Below are positions 1 through 8,280 of a stretch of 34,555 nucleotides of DNA, piece by piece (within the stretch, counting starts at the first letter, position 1; each line of letters opens with the position of its first letter). Source of the DNA: Syntrophobacteraceae bacterium (GTDB taxonomy: Bacteria; Desulfobacterota; Syntrophobacteria; Syntrophobacterales; Syntrophobacteraceae); the NCBI GenBank assembly GCA_018053185.1, contig JAGPLX010000026.1, positions 1 through 34,555 on the forward strand, in the 5' to 3' direction. The notes below the pieces were generated by a model, which saw only the letters and a program-made list of their open reading frames with translations, was not told the DNA's origin and did no database searches. A program made the translations under genes and the position numbers.

Positions 1-693
1 GACCCGTTTCCTAAGGTCCTGGGTGTGCTGGGAGCCGCACTTGTCGTTGATGTTGATGCCGTTGGGCGTGTTGTGGATGACATCCACTTGAGCACCCAGC
101 TCCGTGAAGGTTTCCGGGGCGACCCGGTAGGTCGCTCCGTTCGCCGCATCGATGACGATCTTCATCCCCTCCATGGACAGGGAGCGGGGAAAGGTGTTCT
201 TGAGGAAGACAATATAGCGACCATGGACGTCTTTGATGCGGAAGGCCTGGCCCATCAGATGGGGGGGTGGGACCTTTTTGGGCAGGTCTCCTTCGAGAAT
301 CAACCCTTCGATCACTTCCTCCTGTTCATCGGATAACTTGTACCCGTTTCCGCCGAAGATCTTGATGCCATTGTCCTGGTAGGGATTGTGTGAAGCGGAA
401 ATCACAATCCCGGCGTCGGCACGCATGCTCTCGGTAATGAAGGCAATTCCCGGGGTCGGAAGAACCCCCACCAGGTAGGGATCGCCTCCCATGGAAGTGA
501 TGCCCGCCAGGATAGCGCTTTCGAGCATGTAGCCCGAAATGCGCGTGTCCTTTCCGATGATGATCCGTGTTCGATGATGATTCCGTTTCAGCACATGGGT
601 GACCGCCTGACCCACCGAGAATGCCATGGTCGCGTCCATCGGATACTGGTTTGCCACCCCTCTGATTCCGTCTGTACCAAACAAAACGCCCAT
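1..693 (-). CDS. glmM: Phosphoglucosamine mutase, N-terminal part (runs off the window)
   Basis: The enzyme converts glucosamine-6-phosphate to glucosamine-1-phosphate in cytoplasmic UDP-GlcNAc synthesis. The 231 codons present begin MGVLFGTDGIRGVAN, the family's FGTDGIRG start. The active-site loop SASHNP lies at about residues 99-104, with the phosphorylated serine at about 101. An IGKDTRISG segment lies near residue 47. A full GlmM is about 450 residues, so roughly half is missing at the window edge. The ATG at 691-693 has a purine-rich ribosome binding site just upstream (GGAAGGAAAG). It follows the beta-helix gene by about 41 bp and is probably co-transcribed with it and the YvcK-like gene. 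Phosphomannomutase is the alternative, but the N-terminus and loop favour GlmM. Confidence 0.93.
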   Translation of the reverse strand, partial: MGVLFGTDGIRGVANQYPMDATMAFSVGQAVTHVLKRNHHRTRIIIGKDTRISGYMLESAILAGITSMGGDPYLVGVLPTPGIAFITESMRADAGIVISASHNPYQDNGIKIFGGNGYKLSDEQEEVIEGLILEGDLPKKVPPPHLMGQAFRIKDVHGRYIVFLKNTFPRSLSMEGMKIVIDAANGATYRVAPETFTELGAQVDVIHNTPNGININDKCGSQHTQDLRKRV

Positions 694-734
694 ATTCTTT
701 CCTTCCTTGATCGATTATTCGAAAAACCGGTTCG

Positions 735-1982
735 TCAGAAAAGACCAAACGTGGAAATAAGTGTTCCTGCCCGTATGCACAGGACATCGACGATGGATTG
801 GAGCCACCGGGTGCCGTCCTGGGACAAGGTTTTCGGCATACCTTGGATCGCCTGGATATATTCTCCGCCATTCTCGATTCGGTATTGCTCAAAGGCTTTC
901 AGGAAACGTTCCGCGAGTTCGACCTCCCCTGGGTCCGAAAAGTCCTGTCGAAACAGATCGCAGACCTCACCCATCCGGTCGTGCAGTTCACACGTATCCT
1001 TTTCTGCCCCCTGGAGGCATCGGCATTTTTCATGGGAAGGAGGAACCTTCTCCACCATCGCGATGAGCCTTGTGGTGCGTTCTTTTTTGGCCAGACCCAG
1101 CTTGTCGAGCGCACCCCGGTAGAAGAGGTCGCCGTATTCCATGCTCGAGAAGAATTGCCGACGCACGTTCTTATACCAGAACTCGAGAGCAACTAGATTG
1201 GCAAGGTAGAGGATATTGTTCTTGAGGACCCGGCCGAGATTGGAATACCGGTGGGGTTCGAAGTCCGTGACCATTGCCGGGTAGGTTTCTCCGACGATCT
1301 TTTTGTGGTCTTCGGGACAGTCTTTTCTCAAAATCGTTCCTGCCACGGATATATTTCCATAGCCCAGTCTCACGGGACCCACCATGCCCCCCTGCCCTCC
1401 AAGAAAAATCGCAGGCTGGTTGAGCATCACCCCCCTGGGAACGTCCCCAATGAGGGAAGGGGTCGTTTTGTCCCCATCGGGGGTGAAATTGAAATGGATG
1501 TACGAGCTCCCGACCTCGCTGTGATCTTTCCTGCTTTTCCCTCCTGCCATGAGGCAGTCGCAAAAGTTGATCAGGCTCCCCAGGGTCACGAACGGAAACA
1601 GAATGGTTTGCTTCAATCCCACGCAGTGCGCCCCATTGGCCTCTTCCTCGAGGATGCAGGCATCCCGGACGTGAGCACCCGATCCCATGTTGGCCCCGGC
1701 AAGGAAGACGGATCCCTTGAAATATCCTCCCTTGAGTTCGACTCTGGGGCCGACCTGGCAATTGTCGATGGTCACGGGACCTTCTGCCCCAATCTTGGCA
1801 CCTTGGGCGATGACGGTTTCCTTCCCATAAATTCGACAGCCGGGATGGATTTTGACGCCGTTGCCGGAAATGTTCTCCGTTCGAACCTCCTCCCCGATGT
1901 CCAACGTCAAAGGGTTTGGAATATCCACCCCCTTTTCCAGGAGTTCGACAATCTTCTGATGGCTTCTGGGCTTGAGTTCCAT
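735..1982 (-). CDS. Left-handed beta-helix (hexapeptide-repeat) protein related to UDP-GlcNAc pyrophosphorylase
   Basis: This is a 415-residue cytoplasmic protein. Residues about 45-240 carry irregular hexapeptide repeats (for example NGVKIHPGCRIYGKETVIAQGAKIGAEG), the pattern of the left-handed beta-helix seen in GlmU and other acyl/nucleotidyl transferases. No N-terminal nucleotidyltransferase domain (the GxGxGTRM loop) is present, so it is not a normal bifunctional GlmU. Residues about 260-415 look alpha-helical and Cys-containing and match nothing I know. The ATG at 1980-1982 is preceded by GGAGGAG. It sits 58 bp after the YvcK-like gene and 41 bp before glmM, which suggests a role in amino-sugar nucleotide metabolism. 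Homologues are often annotated as UDP-N-acetylglucosamine pyrophosphorylase, but the reaction here is inferred only. Confidence 0.75.
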   Translation of the reverse strand: MELKPRSHQKIVELLEKGVDIPNPLTLDIGEEVRTENISGNGVKIHPGCRIYGKETVIAQGAKIGAEGPVTIDNCQVGPRVELKGGYFKGSVFLAGANMGSGAHVRDACILEEEANGAHCVGLKQTILFPFVTLGSLINFCDCLMAGGKSRKDHSEVGSSYIHFNFTPDGDKTTPSLIGDVPRGVMLNQPAIFLGGQGGMVGPVRLGYGNISVAGTILRKDCPEDHKKIVGETYPAMVTDFEPHRYSNLGRVLKNNILYLANLVALEFWYKNVRRQFFSSMEYGDLFYRGALDKLGLAKKERTTRLIAMVEKVPPSHEKCRCLQGAEKDTCELHDRMGEVCDLFRQDFSDPGEVELAERFLKAFEQYRIENGGEYIQAIQGMPKTLSQDGTRWLQSIVDVLCIRAGTLISTFGLF

Positions 1983-2040
1983 TCACTCCTCCGCTTCGAG
2001 AACGGATTCACGATCCCCGGCTTCAAACCACGTTCTCTCC

Positions 2041-4245
2041 CTAATCCGCATGCTCGAATACCTCCCTCCGAAAGAAATCGATAAGGGCCTGTTTGCGATT
2101 GCGCTCCTGAAGCTGGCAAGGAATAAGCTTGTGGGGAGGCCAGCGCAACAGAGACATCTCGTACTCCAGAACTTGCCCGTACTCATTATTGAGGTACCAC
2201 GCGTACAGGAGACCGAACAGGAGGCCGGGAGGAATGAAGCCTTCGTCGCCGTTGAGGGTGATCCGGTAAATCATTGGGTCACGGGGGCTGGGGACCATAC
2301 GGGCCAGGAAGAGATAGGTCCGCAGCTGAGCATCGTCCAGGAAGCATTCCCGTGTCTTCTCCGCACGCAGCCTGATTTCATAGCAGCGAGCACCCCATTC
2401 CCCACCCGATTTCTGATCGATCCAGCGACGGTTTTCGATATACCGCCCCAGCAACGATTCCCCCAGGGCGATCAGCAGGTTTCCTTTCAACCGTTCAGGC
2501 TCGTGGCGCAACTGTTCATGGAGTTTGAGCAGGCCGTCTTCGGGGTCATAATAGCCCAGGACATTGTCCCACTCGTTACTCCGGCTCCACCTGGTCGGGG
2601 AGATGATTTGCATCCCTCGGAAAAACTTGAGATGACCCAATCGGATGTCCCGGTTCTCCCAAACAACCTCCTCGAACACCTCTCGAAGCTTCGTGGGGTA
2701 AAATCGCTTCCCCTCCAGCATATCGCTCACAGCCTTCCTGTAAGCGCAAAGCGTCGGCGCAGCAGCGGGTGCGCGGGGCCGTGACCGTCCGGGGCTCACC
2801 AAGGAGGAGGGCTCACGCTTCAAGTTGAACCGTTCGTGGGCGAACACCAGCCCTCGAACGGCCAGAGCAAATTTTTGGGGATCATGGTGTATGACATGAG
2901 CGGCTCTCAATCGTTGTCTCGAGTAGATAGTGACTTCCATTGGCAATACTCGAAACTTCGTCAGCCGGTTCCGGTCCAGGTATATGGGGCTCTTGCCTTC
3001 CAATGCGTAGTTGCTGAGCACGTTTCCGGGGACGTGTTCCAGATTGGCGCTCAACACCACATCGAAAAGGCCCTCCGCTCCCCCGGGGACGTTCTGCTCG
3101 TAGGCTTCCACCAGCTCGGACACATGGAACCCACGATTCCTGCCTCTCCGGGATATGTCGGTCTCTCCCTCCTGGATCCAGAAGTTGGCTCCAAGGACCT
3201 TCAGGGCTTTCCGATTCTCTTTGATGGCGTTCACAATATCCGGCAGCTGGAGAATCGGCAGGATGCTGGTGTAGAGGCTTCCCGGGGCGAATATGATGAG
3301 ATCCGCTTCCCGTATGGTTTTGCAAAGATTCGGACTCACGACGGGGTCGCCGAAAAATTCCACGGCCACACGGTCAATGGGGAAGTCCCGACGGCACATG
3401 CCGGACTTTCGTTGCCCTCGAACGGCGACTCCGTTGCTGTATCGCAGCACGAGCTGACCGGGGGTCGGCGTTGCCGGGTGCAATCGGCCGGGAATCACAC
3501 CGATGGCCCTGGCGATGGTATCGATCCCCCTCTCGACGGCCTCGAGACCCGGAGGAGCCGTCCCATCGCTCGAGGCCTCCCTCAAGATGGCCGCCGTGAG
3601 AATCAAGTTTCCCAGGCAGTGGCCTCCAGGCTTTATGGTCGGCCCGTCTCCTCGAGGGGTGACGTAACGGCCGAGCGAACGCAGCAACCGTGCAAGGGAT
3701 TCGGGACACGATCTTCTCAGGTTGTCGGGAACGACCAGGAGCGGATTTGAGACATATCGGAAATCATGGTGATCGGGAGAGAAACGATGATTGAAGACGC
3801 CGTGGATGAGGCGAACGAGCTGCCCGGTCCCTACTTCGTCGATGTCGTAGGTGGATCGCAGTTCGCGCTCGAGCATCAACGACAGGAGCAACTTGCGCAG
3901 GTCGCCGATTCCGATGAGGGGCAGCTGCTGTAAAAGCAGACCTGTGGATCCCCCGTCATCGGTGGTGCAAACGACGACATCGAGGAATGGGAACTCCTGT
4001 TTCAGGCCGATGAATGGATTGTCGGGCCAGGCATCTAGCTGGGAATTACCGCCCACCACCGTAGAAAGCCCCGTCCCGCCTCCAAACGCCACAACGCGCG
4101 TGTTCTTGCAGTCGAAGCTCCTGGCTTGCTGGACCAGAAGCGAGATGGAGGCTCCATCCGAGCCTTTGGGAAGGGTTCCGGCTACAAGGGCTTCCAATAA
4201 TTGTTCGACCTGTTTGCCGGGTTGGTCCTGCTTCATCCCGAACAA
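2041..4245 (-). CDS. Large YvcK/CofD-like protein with an extra C-terminal domain
   Basis: The protein has 734 residues. Residues about 50-470 form a YvcK/CofD-type Rossmann domain: VVAFGGGTGLS at about 52-61, CTTDDGGSTG at about 93-102, GDLRKLLLSL, and FAPGSLYTSILP near 319-330. B. subtilis YvcK (GlmR) is only about 320 residues. It binds UDP-GlcNAc and is reported to control carbon flow into cell-wall precursors. A proline/alanine-rich linker (about 480-500) leads to about 230 residues I do not recognise (505-734). Two starts are possible: TTG at 4245, four bases after an AGGAG, or ATG at 4236. The downstream beta-helix and glmM genes support a UDP-GlcNAc-linked role. The alternative is a CofD-like phospholactate transferase, which is less likely without F420 genes nearby. 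Confidence 0.85.
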   Translation of the reverse strand: MFGMKQDQPGKQVEQLLEALVAGTLPKGSDGASISLLVQQARSFDCKNTRVVAFGGGTGLSTVVGGNSQLDAWPDNPFIGLKQEFPFLDVVVCTTDDGGSTGLLLQQLPLIGIGDLRKLLLSLMLERELRSTYDIDEVGTGQLVRLIHGVFNHRFSPDHHDFRYVSNPLLVVPDNLRRSCPESLARLLRSLGRYVTPRGDGPTIKPGGHCLGNLILTAAILREASSDGTAPPGLEAVERGIDTIARAIGVIPGRLHPATPTPGQLVLRYSNGVAVRGQRKSGMCRRDFPIDRVAVEFFGDPVVSPNLCKTIREADLIIFAPGSLYTSILPILQLPDIVNAIKENRKALKVLGANFWIQEGETDISRRGRNRGFHVSELVEAYEQNVPGGAEGLFDVVLSANLEHVPGNVLSNYALEGKSPIYLDRNRLTKFRVLPMEVTIYSRQRLRAAHVIHHDPQKFALAVRGLVFAHERFNLKREPSSLVSPGRSRPRAPAAAPTLCAYRKAVSDMLEGKRFYPTKLREVFEEVVWENRDIRLGHLKFFRGMQIISPTRWSRSNEWDNVLGYYDPEDGLLKLHEQLRHEPERLKGNLLIALGESLLGRYIENRRWIDQKSGGEWGARCYEIRLRAEKTRECFLDDAQLRTYLFLARMVPSPRDPMIYRITLNGDEGFIPPGLLFGLLYAWYLNNEYGQVLEYEMSLLRWPPHKLIPCQLQERNRKQALIDFFRREVFEHAD

Positions 4246-4680
4246 AACTCTCCTGCTCCTGTAGTCGTCGTCCTCATGGGGTGGTGGGTGGTACCGTGCC
4301 TTTCCATGGGTGCGCCGTGGGTTGAGAAAGCCTCCATCTACCGACGCCGCGCAAACTCCGAAAGAGGGACCGCTGAGGTATGAGCCCGGTGATCTTCAAA
4401 TTGAGCGCGTAAGAAAATAGCACCGTTTGCCGTCTCACCAAAGTAATTTTTGTATTCACGGGCGGACCGAGGCTGGGAAACCGCTTCGCCGCATTCTCGG
4501 CCCCCGGCTCCTGCGCCGACTCTCACCAGGGAGGCGGTCCGGAGTTTACATTGACAGGGGGTTTATTTCGACATACAGTCCGATCGCTCGGCCATGGACC
4601 GTGCTTCACAAGGGGACGAACTCCCGACGGCCGACCGTTCATGCACCGATCAAATGCCCCTGATTGTTGGAGTCGCAAAC
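4246..4680. other. Divergent intergenic region between the YvcK-like and AAA+ genes
   Basis: This 435-bp region has no supportable coding sequence. It must hold promoters for both divergent genes. A candidate plus-strand promoter at 4551-4579 is listed separately. I saw no convincing sigma-70 pair for the minus strand. Confidence 0.6.
4551..4579 (+). promoter_or_regulatory. Candidate sigma-70 promoter for the AAA+ ATPase gene
   Basis: A perfect -35 TTGACA (4551-4556) is followed by a 17-bp spacer and a -10 TACAGT (4574-4579, four of six consensus bases). Transcription would start near 4586, leaving a leader of about 95 nt before the ATG at 4681. This start would make the alternative ATG at 4594 almost leaderless, which supports the downstream start. 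Confidence 0.5.
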
Positions 4681-5958
4681 ATGACCGCCGAAAATCCCGA
4701 CGTCCTGCAAATCGTGGAACTCCTGCTTACCGCCGAGATTTACAACCAGTCTTCGAACCTTACCGAAAACGACCTTCCCCCGAAGATCCTGTCTCACTAC
4801 CTGGACTTTGACATCCAGGGCGTCGACCGGCCGATTCTCGTCACCTCCCAGGATGTGAAGAAAATTTATGGCGTGGAGAACGCATCGGACCTCTTAAAAA
4901 TGCTTCCTTTCATACAAGTCGAGGATTCCGGCTCCCAGATCCGGCTCACGGACTTCGACATGGGAGCCAGGTGGTTTGGGGGGCGCGATACTCTCGGTGT
5001 CATTCAGTGCAACCCGGTTCTCGCTCATTACTATCAGAAGTTCGATCCCAATGTCAGCTACATCGAAGCCAGGGTAGCCAACCGGCCTGTTCGGCCGGAA
5101 CCCGAGGGTGCCGAGTCCAAAATCGAGGAGTTGTGGGAGGAGGGAAAGGATGTGCAGGACCTCCTCAAACTCGTGACCATCAAGATGCCGGACGCCATGA
5201 GAGACCGGCTTGAGGATTTGGTGCTTACCGAGGCTCAGCGTGAGGAAATCGCCAAGGCGGGCAAGGCCCTGGAATACCGGGAATATCTGAAATTCATCGG
5301 CCTTCACGAAATCGGGAAGATCCTTTTCGTGGGTCCTCCGGGAACGGGCAAGACTTCCGCGGCCAGGGGTCTTTCCCGTTGGTTCGGCCTGCCCTTCATC
5401 GAGGTGAAGCTCTCCATGACCATCAGCCACTACCTGGGAGAAACCTCCAAGAATATCGACCGGGTGTTTGTCCTGGCCAAGAAGCTGAGTCCATGCATTC
5501 TTTTCATCGACGAGTTCGATTTCGTCGCCAAGACGAGAACCTCTGAAGACCACGGCGCGATCAAGCGTGCCGTGAACACGCTTCTCAAGGCCATTGACGA
5601 TGTGAGCCTCGTCGAAGACGGGGTCCTGCTCATCGCCGCCACCAACTACCCTCAGTTGCTCGATCATGCGGCCTGGCGGCGCTTCGACAAAGTCATGAGT
5701 TTCAGTCTGCCCGACCTGCCCATGAGGCGGAAGATTCTCGAGAAGGTTCTCCAGAGGGTGGATGCCGAAATCGATTTTGACGAACTGGCGCGCCTCACCG
5801 AAGGCTCCACCGGCTCCGATCTTCGCCTGGTGATCCGCGAGGCGGTGCTCAATGCCTTGCTCGAGGACCGGAAAAAGATCTCCCAGGAGGACATCCTGCG
5901 TGCCCTCGAGGAATTTCGCCGCCGAAATACCGACTATCGGCAAAACGACACCCCCTGA
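4681..5958 (+). CDS. AAA+ family ATPase (classic AAA, Cdc48/FtsH-like module), role unknown
   Basis: The protein is 425 residues from the chosen ATG at 4681, which has a TGGAG about 10 bases upstream; an in-frame ATG at 4594 is less likely. The N-terminal 190 or so residues match no domain I recognise. The ATPase core has Walker A GPPGTGKT at 218-225, Walker B ILFIDEFD with the Asp-Glu pair at 277-278, an AATN sensor-1 and a WRRFD arginine-finger region. A C-terminal lid (LTEGSTGSDLRLVIREAV) follows. No signal peptide, membrane segment or protease domain is visible, so a soluble ATPase acting on proteins or complexes is likely. Its substrate is unknown. It is transcribed divergently from the UDP-GlcNAc cluster and stands alone before a long non-coding gap. 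Confidence 0.88.
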   Translation: MTAENPDVLQIVELLLTAEIYNQSSNLTENDLPPKILSHYLDFDIQGVDRPILVTSQDVKKIYGVENASDLLKMLPFIQVEDSGSQIRLTDFDMGARWFGGRDTLGVIQCNPVLAHYYQKFDPNVSYIEARVANRPVRPEPEGAESKIEELWEEGKDVQDLLKLVTIKMPDAMRDRLEDLVLTEAQREEIAKAGKALEYREYLKFIGLHEIGKILFVGPPGTGKTSAARGLSRWFGLPFIEVKLSMTISHYLGETSKNIDRVFVLAKKLSPCILFIDEFDFVAKTRTSEDHGAIKRAVNTLLKAIDDVSLVEDGVLLIAATNYPQLLDHAAWRRFDKVMSFSLPDLPMRRKILEKVLQRVDAEIDFDELARLTEGSTGSDLRLVIREAVLNALLEDRKKISQEDILRALEEFRRRNTDYRQNDTP

Positions 5959-6420
5959 CAAATCCCGGGGCGAGGTTTTTGGCGGTTCGACAGGCGTTCC
6001 CGAGGATATTCCGGGCGGTCGCGCCGGATCGAGCGAGGGGGTGGGTACTTTCCACCGAAGACTCTGCTCCTGCCCATCCTCGACGCCCTTGAATCTCCAA
6101 ACCGCGGCCCGGGGGGTATCCGAGCAAACAGCCGAGGGACCTGGAAAAGAGATCGAGATTGTTTTGGAAGATCTCATAAGGAACGATCTCTTCTCCTCCG
6201 TCATACGACAGGCGAGGCTTGCCGTTCCGGGTTCCCTCTCGATGGATATCGAAAACGGTCGCCTCATCGAGCAAGTGTCCTCAACCTATCGGCACCCGTT
6301 CGTTTCATTCACTCTTCACCCCTCTTTTTGGTAAAGGGGAATGAGGACTACTCGGTGTTCTTCGAGTGGAAAAGTATGGATTACCCGAAGAGCCCCGGTG
6401 CGGGCCATGTGCCCTAGTGT

Positions 6421-6450
6421 TTAGCTCATTTGGACCTGATCTGAGCCATT
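6421..6450. repeat. Palindromic element, copy A (AGCTCA-N13-TGAGCC)
   Basis: AGCTCA (6423-6428) and TGAGCC (6442-6447) form an imperfect inverted repeat separated by 13 bases. The same arms, GGCTCA and TGAGCCATT, occur again at 8281-8310, on the other side of the PurF-like gene. It could be a dispersed REP-like repeat or an operator; the sequence does not decide. Confidence 0.4.
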
Positions 6451-6465
6451 GCGCCTGCGGTCCGG

Positions 6466-6542
6466 CGTCATTCCGGCGGCAGTCGGAATCCGGAAGGTTT
6501 TCTATAACAACACCCTGGATACCGGCTTTCGCCGGTATGACG
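6466..6542. repeat. Dispersed palindromic repeat of the WIPAFAGMT-encoding type
   Basis: CGTCATTCCGGCG (6466-6478) and CGCCGGTATGACG (6530-6542) are inverted copies with one mismatch in 13 bases. The interior reads ACACCCTGGATACCGG, and translation in one plus frame gives TPWIPAFAGMT. This is the signature of a very widespread intergenic repeat in proteobacterial genomes. It is probably a miniature, non-autonomous element rather than coding sequence. Confidence 0.75.
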
Positions 6543-6590
6543 AGCGCAACCGTAGAGAAGGAATCGCTCAGTTGAGGTTGGAATCTCCGA

Positions 6591-6619
6591 CGGCTTTTGT
6601 CGAGCCCCCGACAAAGCCG
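6591..6619 (+). repeat. Strong inverted repeat upstream of the PurF-like gene
   Basis: CGGCTTTTGTCG (6591-6602) pairs with CGACAAAGCCG (6609-6619) to give an 11-bp stem with one bulged T and a six-base loop. No T-run follows, so it is not a simple terminator. It lies about 130 bp before the start codon of the PurF-like gene and may be a leader structure or part of a mobile repeat. Confidence 0.45.
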
Positions 6620-6749
6620 AGGGCTGATTTGTTCTCAGGTGAACCATATCGCCGAGAGAATTTTCATGGTAGGAACCAGGGCCGGACCCCGCTCGTCGAC
6701 CGGGACCGGAGTCGGCCCAACCGGGAACTCGATCTTGTAAGGTGGACAT

Positions 6750-8153
6750 ATGGGAGGTCTGTTTGGGATTGTTTCCAAGGAGGACTGCGTTTCCGACCTG
6801 TTCTACGGAACCGACTATCACTCACACCTGGGAACCCGCAGGGGTGGGATGGCCGTCCACAACGCCGAAGGCATCCAACGGTCGATTCACAACATCGAGA
6901 ACAACTACTTTCGAACCAAGTTCGAACCGGAGCTGGCGAAGTTTCGGGGAGACTGCGGCATCGGCGTCATCAGCGATACAGATCCTCAACCTCTCATCGT
7001 CGGGTCTCACCTGGGCACTTTCGGTATCGCCACCGTCGGCAGGATCGCCAATCTGGACGAACTCATACGAACGGCGTTCGACCGGCGGAGATCCTTTTCG
7101 GGTACCACCAACGGGATCATCAATCCTACGGAGATGGCGGCCAAGCTGATCTGTGAGGAAAACTCCTTCGAAGACGGGATCCGGAAAGTGCAGGCGCTCA
7201 TTCGAGGTTCATGTTCCATGTTGCTCCTCACGAATCGAGGAATCTACGCCGTCCGGGATCGGCTGGGTCGAACGCCCCTGGTTCTCGGGCGTCGGGAAGG
7301 TGCCCTGGCCGTGAGCTCGGAATCGTGTGCCTTTCCCAACCTGGGCTTCGAGACCGAACGGTTCCTGGGACCGGGCGAAGGGGTTTTCATGACCGCCCAT
7401 GGATGGGAACAAAGGATCGAGCCCGGATCGGTCATGCAGATCTGTGCTTTCCTGTGGGTCTATTACGGGTATCCCGCCTCCGAATACGAGGGGATCAACG
7501 TCGAAATCGTCCGAAACACCTGCGGTGCCGCCCTGGCCCGCAACGATACCGTTCCGGTGGACTACGTCGCCGGCATTCCGGACTCGGGCATCGGCCACGC
7601 TCTGGGATACGCAACACAACGGCAGATTCCCTACCGCCGTCCCTTCGTGAAGTACACCCCCACCTGGCCTCGGAGCTTCATGCCTCAGAATCAGCAACTC
7701 CGGGATCTCGTGGCCAAGATGAAACTCATCCCGATCCGAAAGCTGATCCAGGACAAAAGGCTTCTTTTCTGCGAAGACTCCATTGTCCGTGGGACCCAAC
7801 TCCGAGACAACATCCAGGTCCTCTTCGGCCACGGAGCCCGGGAGGTTCACCTGAGGCCGGCCTGTCCAGCCATCGTTCACCCTTGCGAGTTCCTCAATTT
7901 CTCCACCTCCCGCTCGACCCTCGACCTGGTTGGGCGAAAGATCATCCACCGGTTGGAAGGCGGTCAGGACTCGGACCTGGCGGCCTATGTTCGGCACGGT
8001 TCGGAGGAAAACCTGGCCATGACCGAGGAAATCCGCCGAGTGCTTCGGCTGACCAGCCTCAAGTACCAGCGGTTGGAGGACCTTGTCGCCTCCATCGGGA
8101 TGCCCAAGGAGAAATTGTGCACCCACTGCTGGGACGGGTCGAGCCACTTCTAA
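6750..8153 (+). CDS. PurF-like amidophosphoribosyltransferase lacking the N-terminal nucleophilic Cys
   Basis: This is a 467-residue homologue of glutamine PRPP amidotransferase (first step of purine synthesis). Normal PurF matures to an N-terminal Cys that hydrolyses glutamine. Here the protein begins MGGLFGIVS, with Gly where Cys should be. The ATG at 6750 has a good AAGGTGG site, so a misplaced start is unlikely. The PRPP loop is present (CEDSIVRGTQ, about residues 347-356). All four positions expected to bind a 4Fe-4S cluster in Fe-S type PurFs appear kept: Cys232, Cys379, Cys457 and Cys460. It may use free ammonia or have changed function. Other purine genes are not in the window. Homologues are usually annotated simply as amidophosphoribosyltransferase. 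Confidence 0.82.
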   Translation: MGGLFGIVSKEDCVSDLFYGTDYHSHLGTRRGGMAVHNAEGIQRSIHNIENNYFRTKFEPELAKFRGDCGIGVISDTDPQPLIVGSHLGTFGIATVGRIANLDELIRTAFDRRRSFSGTTNGIINPTEMAAKLICEENSFEDGIRKVQALIRGSCSMLLLTNRGIYAVRDRLGRTPLVLGRREGALAVSSESCAFPNLGFETERFLGPGEGVFMTAHGWEQRIEPGSVMQICAFLWVYYGYPASEYEGINVEIVRNTCGAALARNDTVPVDYVAGIPDSGIGHALGYATQRQIPYRRPFVKYTPTWPRSFMPQNQQLRDLVAKMKLIPIRKLIQDKRLLFCEDSIVRGTQLRDNIQVLFGHGAREVHLRPACPAIVHPCEFLNFSTSRSTLDLVGRKIIHRLEGGQDSDLAAYVRHGSEENLAMTEEIRRVLRLTSLKYQRLEDLVASIGMPKEKLCTHCWDGSSHF

Positions 8154-8280
8154 ACTTAAGGGGGAACCTGCGGCCTTTCCGGCGCATCCTCCCGGATCTC
8201 CTCCTGGAAAAGTCCCGGGGACCTGGAATTTTGATCTTCGCTTTTCGGAGGTTTTCCCTTAATATGAATACGTTTTAATA

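Larger units (their letters stand above)
5959..6749. other. 791-bp non-coding region with palindromic repeats
   Basis: Open frames here on both strands have no recognisable domain, are rich in Arg, Gly and Pro, and overlap each other, so I do not call them genes. The region holds three inverted-repeat elements at 6421-6450, 6466-6542 and 6591-6619, listed separately. The nature of 5959-6420 is unresolved. A short minus-strand stretch near 6150-6274 reads more protein-like but degenerates quickly, so a decayed gene is possible. Confidence 0.5.

Noticed and set aside
5849-6334. Open frames of 141 (minus) and 160 (plus) codons between the AAA+ and PurF-like genes
   Set aside because: They overlap on opposite strands, start inside the AAA+ gene, have no ribosome site or family signature, and are rich in Arg, Gly and Pro, as expected from GC-rich non-coding DNA.
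6366-6575. Plus-strand frame encoding TPWIPAFAGMT
   Set aside because: This peptide is a translation of a common dispersed palindromic repeat, not of a gene; I list it as a repeat.
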